Under the pieces are notes generated by a model. That model was not told the origin of the DNA. It saw nothing but the letters and a program-made list of their open reading frames with translations, and searched no databases. Positions 13,803-18,934 of a stretch of DNA of 18,934 nt are shown here, piece by piece. The position numbers and the translations under genes were made by a program. The stretch is from DASRWD01 sp044507975 (lineage in GTDB: Bacteria; Deinococcota; Deinococci; Deinococcales; Trueperaceae): the NCBI GenBank assembly GCA_044507975.1, contig JBIQIQ010000037.1, positions 1 through 18,934 on the forward strand, given 5' to 3'. Numbering within the stretch: the first letter of the stretch is position 1; the number at the start of each line of letters is the position of its first letter.

Positions 13803-16393
13803 TGGTCCGCAGGTTCACAGAGGGGGGCGCGGTCCGCCGCGCCCCCTCCCACGCCCGGCTGGGGGCCCTCTGGCTGGGGGCCGCGCTGCTCCTGTCGGCC
13901 GCCGCCGCGCAGGAGGCCTCCTGGCCGGCGGACCCGGTCACGAACCTCTCCCACCTCCGGTTCCTCACCACCGAGTTCGACGTCGAGGGCGAGAGCCTGC
14001 TGGGCGTGTGGATCTACGCGGAGCCGAGCCCGACCGACCCAGGCGCCTACGTCGGGCGCGAAGCCCCAGGCGAAGGGGTCACCGACCTCGACGACGTCGC
14101 CCGGGCGGCCATCGCCTACCTGTGGCACGAAGCTGCGACCGGCTCGGAGGATTCCCTCGACCTGGCGCGCGGCCTGCTCGAGTACGTGCTGGCGATGCAG
14201 GCCGAGGACGGCGAGTTCTACAACTTCGTCTTCGCCGACGGCACCATCAACCGGCTGGGGATCACCAGCCGCAAGGGCGCGGGCTTCTGGGCGGCGAGGG
14301 GGCTGTGGGCGCTGGCCGAGGGCATGAGGTCGTTCGCGGAGACCGACCCTGGCTTCGCCGCCACCCTCCGCGAGGCGTTCCTCCGCGGCGTGCCGCCCTT
14401 CGAGGCCAAGGTGGCGCCCGCCTACGGCGATCGCCGCGAGCGGCATGGCTTCAGCGCACCCGCGTGGCTCCCCGACGACGGCGCCGACGTCGCCGCCAAC
14501 CTTCTCTTGGGCTTGAGTATCTTCCTGCAGACCGAGGAGCACGAGGCCGTACGGCGCCTCCAGGCCATGGTCGCCGACGGCCTGACCGAGCTCCAGTACG
14601 GGCCGGCCGGCACCTACCCGTTCCTCGCCCACATGCCCTTCGCGCGCGACCCGCTCGACTGGCACGCGTGGGGCAGCCGCCAGACCCAGGCGCTGGCGCA
14701 GGCGGCGCTGGCCGCGGACGGGCTCACCGAGGCTGCCGCCGACTACCTCCGCTCGGCCGAGGCGGAGGCCGCGCACTTCTTCGTGCACCTGCTCGTGGAC
14801 CGGGGTCCGTACTCGAACATGAACCCCGCCGTGCGCGCCTACCCGCAGATCGCCTACGGCATGGAGAGCATCGCCAGCGGCTACTTCGCCCTCGCCGACG
14901 CCACCGGCAAGGAGGTCTACGAGCGGCTCGGCGGGCTTACGACCGGCTGGCTGCTCGGCAACAACAGCCTGCGCCAGGCGATGTACGACCCCGCCACCGG
15001 CCGCGTGTTCGACGGCCTCGAGCGCGGCGTCATCAACCGCAACGCCGGCGCGGAGTCGACGATCACCGGCGTCATGGCCCTCGTCCAGGCCGAGTCGAGG
15101 CCGGCCGCCAGGGAGGCGCTCGAGTACGTGTGGCTCGAGGGGCATGCCGAGTTCACGGTCGAGGCGGAGAGCGGCACCGACTTCGGCGAGGCGCCGGCGA
15201 CCGAGGTCGACGGCACGGCCAGCGGCCAGCTGGCCGCGGTGCTCGCGCCCGGCGCCAGCCTGGCGATCCCTGCCGAGGTCCCCGCCGCCGGGCGCTACCT
15301 CGTCTACGCGCTCTACCGCCAGGAGCCGTGGGAGGCCAGCGCCAACGTGTTCATCGGCCGCGAGCGCCTGGCCACGGTCTCGGTGGGTGGAGCGGACGAG
15401 TCGCGCTTCGTGATGGCGGAGGTCGGCGCCGTGGACCTGGAGGCCGGCCCCCTCAGCCTGACGATCAGCCACGCCAGCGGCCGCGACCTGCGCTTCGACG
15501 CCCTGCTCTTCCGGCCCCTCGTCGAGTGGAAGCTCTACGGCCGCGAGGGATCGCGCCTGCTGCTCGCCAAGAGCTGGTCGGACGCGGAGCTCCTGGTCCC
15601 GCCCGCCGAGCTGCCGGCGCTGGCGGCCGCCGACGCCGGCGTGGAGGTCTACGACGCCCTCGCCGTCCAGACGGCGGAGGGACTCGAGGACGGCGCGCTG
15701 CGCCTCCCGCCCTACGGCTTCGCGCTCCTCGAATGGCCCGACGAATCGCCGCTGCCGAGCCTGGCGCTCACCGAGGCGCGGGTAGGCCCGCTGGTGGAGG
15801 TCGCGGCGGCGTTCGACGAGCCTGGCCACGTCGCCCTCGACCTGGCGCCCGCCTTCAACGCCGACGCCTTCTCCCTCTCGTCGCGGCCGCAACGCGGCAA
15901 CTTCGACAACCGGTCCGGGGTCTACGGGGCCACCTACCCCGCCGAGCACGCGCCTCGCGCCTCCGCTCGCTTCGAGTCGCCCGCCGGCGTACCGTTCCTC
16001 TTCCCTCCGACCGACACGGAGCTCAACAACGTCGTGCTCCTCGGCCAGCGGCTCGAGGTGCCACCCGGCTCCTACACCGCGCTCCACCTCCTCGGCTCTT
16101 CCGACCAGGGCAACTACGAGGCCCAGGTCGAGCTGGTCTACGACGACGGGAGCAGCGAGGCCGTCGCCCTGGGCCTGTCCGATTGGTGCCAGGTCCCACG
16201 CTACGGAGAGGTCGTCGCGGTCGAGTTCAGCCAGCGGCGCGGCACGGGCGGCCAGGTCGAGCGCATCGCCTGCCGCATCTTCCAGCAGACGCTTCCGGTG
16301 GACCCGGAGCGCGAGCTGGTGCGCGTCGAGCTTCCCGACCGCGAGACGATGCACGTCTTCGCGCTCACGCTCGAGGCGCCGATCGAGGAGTAG
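13802..16393 (+). CDS. secreted multidomain glycoside-hydrolase-like protein (alpha/alpha toroid + CBM)
   Basis: An 863-aa exported protein, ATG 13802 overlapping the previous stop (TGATG). The signal peptide is residues 1-37 (Arg-rich start, LGALWLGAALLLSAAAAQ). Residues 45-445 are helix-rich with repeating helix pairs, suggesting an (alpha/alpha)6 toroid like several glycosidase, lyase and phosphorylase families. Notable segments are GVWIYAEP (68-75), TDLDDVARA (94-102, acidic D95/D97/D98), GEFYNFVFADGTIN (137-150), TSRKGAGFWAARGLWALAEG (155-174) and INRNAGAEST (411-420). Residues 449-572 look like a CBM6/35-type sandwich (FTVEAESGTDFGEAP ... RFDALLFRPL). Residues 575-645 form a small linker domain. 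Residues 675-860 are a beta-sandwich often appended to glycosidases (GNFDNRSGVYGATYPAEHAP, NNVVLLGQ, LGLSDWC). The specific enzyme family is not recognised. Extracellular glycan depolymerisation is inferred from neighbours. Confidence 0.85.
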   Translation: MVRRFTEGGAVRRAPSHARLGALWLGAALLLSAAAAQEASWPADPVTNLSHLRFLTTEFDVEGESLLGVWIYAEPSPTDPGAYVGREAPGEGVTDLDDVARAAIAYLWHEAATGSEDSLDLARGLLEYVLAMQAEDGEFYNFVFADGTINRLGITSRKGAGFWAARGLWALAEGMRSFAETDPGFAATLREAFLRGVPPFEAKVAPAYGDRRERHGFSAPAWLPDDGADVAANLLLGLSIFLQTEEHEAVRRLQAMVADGLTELQYGPAGTYPFLAHMPFARDPLDWHAWGSRQTQALAQAALAADGLTEAAADYLRSAEAEAAHFFVHLLVDRGPYSNMNPAVRAYPQIAYGMESIASGYFALADATGKEVYERLGGLTTGWLLGNNSLRQAMYDPATGRVFDGLERGVINRNAGAESTITGVMALVQAESRPAAREALEYVWLEGHAEFTVEAESGTDFGEAPATEVDGTASGQLAAVLAPGASLAIPAEVPAAGRYLVYALYRQEPWEASANVFIGRERLATVSVGGADESRFVMAEVGAVDLEAGPLSLTISHASGRDLRFDALLFRPLVEWKLYGREGSRLLLAKSWSDAELLVPPAELPALAAADAGVEVYDALAVQTAEGLEDGALRLPPYGFALLEWPDESPLPSLALTEARVGPLVEVAAAFDEPGHVALDLAPAFNADAFSLSSRPQRGNFDNRSGVYGATYPAEHAPRASARFESPAGVPFLFPPTDTELNNVVLLGQRLEVPPGSYTALHLLGSSDQGNYEAQVELVYDDGSSEAVALGLSDWCQVPRYGEVVAVEFSQRRGTGGQVERIACRIFQQTLPVDPERELVRVELPDRETMHVFALTLEAPIEE
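13823..13846 (+). repeat. 10-bp all-GC hairpin in codons 8-15 of the toroid gene
   Basis: GGGGGCGCGG (13823-13832) pairs perfectly with CCGCGCCCCC (13837-13846) around the tetraloop TCCG (UCCG in RNA, of the UNCG type though closed by a G-C pair). It begins 18 nt after the start codon, within the zone where stable structure lowers initiation. Confidence 0.6.
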
Positions 16394-16398
16394 CACCG

Positions 16399-17310
16399 AT
16401 GAAGCTCAAGCGTCACCCTGCCAACCCGGTCCTCAGGCCAGACCCCCTCAACGACTGGGAGGCCCTCAACGTCTTCAACCCGTCGGTCGTCGTTCATGGC
16501 CGCCTGTTCCACATGCACTACCGGGCGCAGGGCGTCGACTACGTCTCGCGCATCGGCTACGCGGTCTCGGAGGACGGCGTCAACTGGAACAGGTTGCGCA
16601 GGCCCGTGCTCGAGCCCAGCGCCGAGTTCGAGGCGCGCGGCGTCGAGGACCCGCGCGTCACGGAGCTGGACGGGCGCTTCTACATGGCCTACACGGCCTA
16701 CGGCCGGGCGGGCGCCCACCCGGAGGTCGGCGAGACGCCCACGGGGATCACGCCCATGTACGCGGTCAGCGACGACCTCATAACCTGGGAGCGCATCGGC
16801 CCCGTGGTGGTGGGCGAGGACAACAAGGACCACGCCCTGTTCCCGGAACGCGTCGGCGGCCGACTCGTGACCTTCCACCGCCGACCGCCCTCGATCTGGC
16901 TGGCGTTCTCCGACGACATGCGCGCCTGGGGCTCACACGTCGAGATCATGCGCCCGCGTCCCGGCGCCTGGGACGGCAAGCGCATCGGCGCGGGCGGGCC
17001 GCCGATCCGGACCGACGAGGGATGGCTCGTCATCTACCACGGCTACGACGAGAGCCACGTCTACTGCATGGGCACGGCGCTGCTCGACCTGGAGGACCCG
17101 ACGAAGGTGCTCAAGCGGCCGAGGACCTCCGTGCTGGAGCCGCAGGAGACCTGGGAGATCAAGGGAGACGTGCCCAACGTCGTCTTCGGGACAGCGAACC
17201 CGGTCGTCGAAGGCGAGGTCTACCTCTACTACGGCGGCGCCGACCGCGTGATCGGCCTGGCGACGGCGCCCCTCGACGAGCTGCTCGCCTGGACGATCGC
17301 GGAAGGGTGA
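16399..17310 (+). CDS. GH130 family beta-mannoside phosphorylase or hydrolase
   Basis: A 303-aa five-bladed beta-propeller enzyme of family GH130, cytoplasmic (no signal peptide). ATG 16399 is preceded by GAGGAG (16385-16390). Family landmarks run in order: KRHPANPVLRP, WEALNVFNPSVV, FHMHYRAQG, RIGYAVSEDGVNW, GVEDPRVTELDGRFYMAYT, DDLITWERIGPV, NKDHALFPERVGGRL, RRPPSIWLAFSDDMRAW, GWLVIYHGYDE, ALLDLEDPTKVLKR, GDVPNVVFGTANPV and YYGGADRVIGLA. D84 in V-E-D-P-R is the expected catalytic acid. Basic residues at K143, H160-R161 and H214 resemble the phosphate-binding set of phosphorylase members, so phosphorolysis of a beta-mannoside to mannose-1-phosphate is more likely than hydrolysis, as judged by motif only. 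The length is normal for the compact GH130 subgroups. It is the last gene of the operon, and its stop codon lies in the 44-bp palindrome. Confidence 0.92.
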   Translation: MKLKRHPANPVLRPDPLNDWEALNVFNPSVVVHGRLFHMHYRAQGVDYVSRIGYAVSEDGVNWNRLRRPVLEPSAEFEARGVEDPRVTELDGRFYMAYTAYGRAGAHPEVGETPTGITPMYAVSDDLITWERIGPVVVGEDNKDHALFPERVGGRLVTFHRRPPSIWLAFSDDMRAWGSHVEIMRPRPGAWDGKRIGAGGPPIRTDEGWLVIYHGYDESHVYCMGTALLDLEDPTKVLKRPRTSVLEPQETWEIKGDVPNVVFGTANPVVEGEVYLYYGGADRVIGLATAPLDELLAWTIAEG

Positions 17311-17348
17311 GCGTCTAGCGCGGGGCGCCCCGCGCTAGACGCTCACCC
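17305..17348. terminator. 44-bp perfect palindrome, bidirectional terminator
   Basis: The left arm 17305-17326 (begins GGGTGAGCGTCTAGC) is the exact reverse complement of the right arm 17327-17348, 22 bp each with no spacer. It sits between converging genes: the GH130 stop (17308-17310) is in its left arm, and the minus-strand HTH gene ends at 17365. Either strand gives the same long GC-rich hairpin. No T tract follows on the plus side. Its place strongly suggests termination from both sides. Confidence 0.8.
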
Positions 17349-17364
17349 CGAGGTCCGTCGTCGC

Positions 17365-17982
17365 TCAAGCCAAGGACGAGCCTACCCCACCCTCCTCGGC
17401 TAGCGCCGGCTCGTCGAGCTCGCGCTTGAGGTAGGTCCAAGGGAACCAGAGGGAGCCGATCCGCTGCCAGCCCTCCGACAGCAGCTGCGCCACCGTGTCG
17501 GTGGACCCCACGATCCGCGCGTGCGTCCACTGCTTGTCCGACTTGCGCACGACGTGATGGAAGGCGCCGTAGCCGATCGAGTGCCAACCATAGCGGCCGA
17601 TCCGCTCGAGGACGCGCATCTCGTTGAACGCGGTCAGGCCCGAGACGACCCTGACCTCGCCGACGCCGGCCGCGCCGCCGCGAGCGTCCTCCGACGACTC
17701 GACGGACGCCTCGTGAGCGAAGCGCTTCTGGGCGGCCTGGCGCGAGACGCCCAGCGTGGACCCGATGGCCTCCCAGCTGTGCCCGGCGGAGCGGGCCGCC
17801 TCGACGGCCGACCTCAGCAGGTCCTGGGTCTGCCGCTCGGCCCTGGCGGCCACCCTGACCAGGTCGAGGTAGGCCCCCGGGTCGGTGTCCAGGCGGCCGG
17901 CCAGGTCCGGCGTGGCGTCCGCCAGCGCGGCCGAGAGGCCCTCTGCCAACCGTTGCTCGTCGAACTTCGTGCCCTGTGCCAT
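17365..17982 (-). CDS. HTH DNA-binding protein with unrecognised C-terminal domain
   Basis: A 205-aa protein on the minus strand. ATG 17982 follows GGAGGT by 4 nt; a GTG two codons earlier lies in the Shine-Dalgarno itself and is rejected. Residues 35-66 are helical (YLDLVRVAARAERQTQDLLRSAVEAARSA). Residues 67-88 are a clear helix-turn-helix (GHSWEAIGSTLGVSRQAAQKRF), of the kind found in many high-GC bacterial regulators related to sigma region 4 folds. After a Gly/Ala/Glu-rich linker (89-108), the C-terminal part has aromatic repeats (RYGWHSIGYGAFHHVVRKSDKQW, LLSEGWQRIGSLWFPWTYLKREL) that I cannot assign. Two dyads overlie its promoter, so it probably represses itself. Its ligand or signal is unknown. 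Confidence 0.82.
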   Translation of the reverse strand: MAQGTKFDEQRLAEGLSAALADATPDLAGRLDTDPGAYLDLVRVAARAERQTQDLLRSAVEAARSAGHSWEAIGSTLGVSRQAAQKRFAHEASVESSEDARGGAAGVGEVRVVSGLTAFNEMRVLERIGRYGWHSIGYGAFHHVVRKSDKQWTHARIVGSTDTVAQLLSEGWQRIGSLWFPWTYLKRELDEPALAEEGGVGSSLA

Positions 17983-17994
17983 GGTCACCTCCGT

Positions 17995-18011
17995 GTCAAC
18001 TATACGTTGAC
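17995..18011. promoter_or_regulatory. operator dyad 1, GTCAAC-N5-GTTGAC
   Basis: GTCAAC at 17995-18000 and GTTGAC at 18006-18011 are exact inverted arms around TATAC. The dyad covers the -10 box of the minus-strand HTH gene (ACTATA on the plus strand, 17999-18004) and ends 13 bp before its start codon. Confidence 0.7.
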
Positions 18012-18028
18012 GGCCAGGCCTTTGTCAA
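17999..18028 (-). promoter_or_regulatory. near-consensus sigma-70-type promoter of the HTH gene
   Basis: On the minus strand, TTGACA (18028-18023) is followed after 18 nt by TATAGT (18004-17999). The -35 is a perfect match to consensus and the -10 differs at one base. Transcription would start near 17992, giving a leader of about 10 nt that holds the Shine-Dalgarno. Confidence 0.75.
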
Positions 18029-18040
18029 CATCGCGTTGAC
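18024..18040. promoter_or_regulatory. operator dyad 2, GTCAAC-N5-GTTGAC
   Basis: A second dyad with identical arms (18024-18029 and 18035-18040) around ATCGC, extendable by one more pair to TGTCAAC/GTTGACA (18023-18041). It overlaps the -35 of the HTH promoter, and its centre is 29 bp from that of dyad 1, so two dimers could bind nearly three helical turns apart. It also ends close to the region just upstream of the S41 gene promoter. Confidence 0.7.
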
Positions 18041-18072
18041 ATCGTTCCTTCACGGCCGGCCCGGAGAGCCGC

Positions 18073-18078
18073 TACCCT
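18073..18078 (+). promoter_or_regulatory. -10 box for a leaderless S41-type gene
   Basis: TACCCT is followed by exactly 7 nt (CGAAAGC) and then GTG 18086, without a Shine-Dalgarno. TTCACG (18049-18054, 18-nt spacer) could be the -35. This is one of four similar arrangements in the window. Confidence 0.5.
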
Positions 18079-18085
18079 CGAAAGC

Positions 18086-18934
18086 GTGACCGAACCCGGC
18101 GTCGACGTCGTACTGGCCGCCTACCTCGCGCTGGCGCGCGACAGCCTCGTCCCGACCGACGGGCGCCTACTGGCCGCCGCGGCGCTGCGGGCGGCCGCAC
18201 GGTCACCCGGCGTCACGGCGCCGCGGCTGCCCCCCGGCTTCGGCCACGACGTCGAGAGAGACGGCGCCTGGCTGTCGTCGGTCGTGCCGCCCGAAGCGGC
18301 CATCGCCGCCGCGACCGCCATGGCCAGGGAGACCGGCCTGGCGCATACCGGGGTCTCCGACGAGGACTTCCGAGCGGGGCTCCAGGCGTTGAGCACCGGC
18401 GAGCCGCGGGTCGCGCCCGGCTTCGCTCTCTGGCGCCAGGAGGACGGCCGCTCTACCGTGGCCGACGTCGACACGCGCGGCTCCGCGGCGGCCAGCGGCC
18501 TGCTCCCTGGCGACGTGCTGCTGGCCGTCGACGGTGAGCCCTTGGGCCCGTCCGTGGGCGCCCTGATGCCGTTCTACGCCGCCGTGCCGGGCACGCGCCT
18601 AACGCTCGCGGTCGAACGGGAGGGACGGGCCCTCGACCTCGCGGTCGTTCTCACCCCGGGAGCCGTTCCCAGCGTGACGTGCGAGAGGCTCGAGGGCGGC
18701 GCCGGACACCTGCGCGTCCGCTGGTTCGCGCACTCCGACGACCCGGAGCGCGACACCGCCACCCTGGCGCGCCGCGCGATCGCGGGGCTGGCAGCGGACG
18801 GCGCCCCCGGCGTCGTGCTCGACCTCCGCGGCGGCATGGGTGGCCATCCGGCGGCCGCGGCGGGCATCGCCTCGGCGTTTTGCGAGGGAGAGGTGATGGC
18901 GGAGCTCGCGCACGACGGCCGGCGCGTCCCGATC
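18086..18934 (+). CDS. S41-family peptidase-like protein with PDZ domain, 3' end outside window
   Basis: The frame is open from GTG 18086 to the right edge, giving 283 residues. Residues 1-105 are helical and lack a signal peptide (MTEPGVDVVLAAYLALARDSLVPTDGRLL). Residues about 112-190 form a PDZ domain (TVADVDTRGSAAASGLLPGDVLLAVDGEPLG and PGTRLTLAVEREGRALDLAVVL). The S41 fold then begins, with GHLRVRWFAHSD and the strand-loop VVLDLRGGMGGHPAA, the usual DLRGN-x-GG motif of C-terminal processing peptidases (here G instead of N). The catalytic Ser/Lys lie beyond the edge and cannot be checked. The start is chosen because it directly follows a TANNNT box by 7 nt. The lack of an export signal is unusual for S41 peptidases and suggests a cytoplasmic role or an upstream start I do not see. 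Confidence 0.8.
   Translation, partial: MTEPGVDVVLAAYLALARDSLVPTDGRLLAAAALRAAARSPGVTAPRLPPGFGHDVERDGAWLSSVVPPEAAIAAATAMARETGLAHTGVSDEDFRAGLQALSTGEPRVAPGFALWRQEDGRSTVADVDTRGSAAASGLLPGDVLLAVDGEPLGPSVGALMPFYAAVPGTRLTLAVEREGRALDLAVVLTPGAVPSVTCERLEGGAGHLRVRWFAHSDDPERDTATLARRAIAGLAADGAPGVVLDLRGGMGGHPAAAAGIASAFCEGEVMAELAHDGRRVPI

Noticed and set aside
13639..16395. Long plus-strand frame overlapping the toroid gene and fused in-frame to GH130
   Set aside because: The part upstream of 16399 translates to Arg/Pro/Ala low-complexity sequence in the wrong frame; GH130 has its own ATG and RBS, so no real fusion exists.
13754..16396. 880-codon open frame on the minus strand opposite the toroid gene
   Set aside because: Same shadow effect; no RBS, no recognisable domain, and the plus-strand frame has a signal peptide and domains.
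1..18934. CRISPR arrays, tRNA or rRNA genes
   Set aside because: No regularly spaced repeats, cloverleaf-like segments or rRNA-like stretches were seen on reading both strands; no search tool was available.

Overview
The window is high-GC DNA (roughly 70% G+C by eye, not counted) from a bacterium with compact, co-directional operons. The best guess for the host is a member of Deinococcota near Trueperaceae. The reasons are four genes whose start codon sits 6-9 nt after a TANNNT -10 box with no Shine-Dalgarno, as in the many leaderless mRNAs described in Deinococcus, together with a NatAB-type ABC pair and a secreted multidomain subtilase. An actinobacterium is not excluded, because leaderless genes and high GC occur there too. 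No rRNA, tRNA, insertion sequence, prophage or CRISPR array was seen.

Region 1 (1-5117): a minus-strand lipoprotein gene cut by the left edge diverges from a very large secreted subtilisin-like protease (890-4375) that carries an Ig-like domain, a prodomain-like region, two PPC-like repeats and a C-terminal beta-sandwich. A probably leaderless glycerophosphodiester phosphodiesterase follows. Region 2 (5170-8037): an ABC ATPase and ABC-2 permease pair of NatA/NatB type with a 4-nt overlap, then a VapB-like/VapC toxin-antitoxin pair with its own promoter and a possible repeat-type operator.

Region 3 (8038-17348) is the main locus: a LacI-family regulator, two carbohydrate ABC permeases, a solute-binding protein, two secreted poorly characterised proteins and a cytoplasmic GH130 enzyme. 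Most junctions overlap or nearly touch, and the run ends in a 44-bp perfect palindrome. The 5' region holds an extended -10 box and CG-centred LacI-type operator candidates, and a 12-base copy of one lies at the start of the first permease gene. The simplest reading is a sugar-responsive oligosaccharide utilisation operon: the secreted 863-aa toroid/CBM protein and its 441-aa partner act on a glycan outside the membrane, the ABC transporter imports the product, and the GH130 enzyme cleaves it inside by phosphorolysis or hydrolysis. GH130 members act on beta-mannosides, so a mannose-containing glycan is the first substrate to test. The two secreted proteins are the least described part.

Region 4 (17365-18934): a minus-strand HTH protein with an unrecognised C-terminal domain, whose near-consensus promoter is overlain by two identical-arm dyads (probable autoregulation), and, divergently, a PDZ/S41-type peptidase-like gene cut by the right edge.
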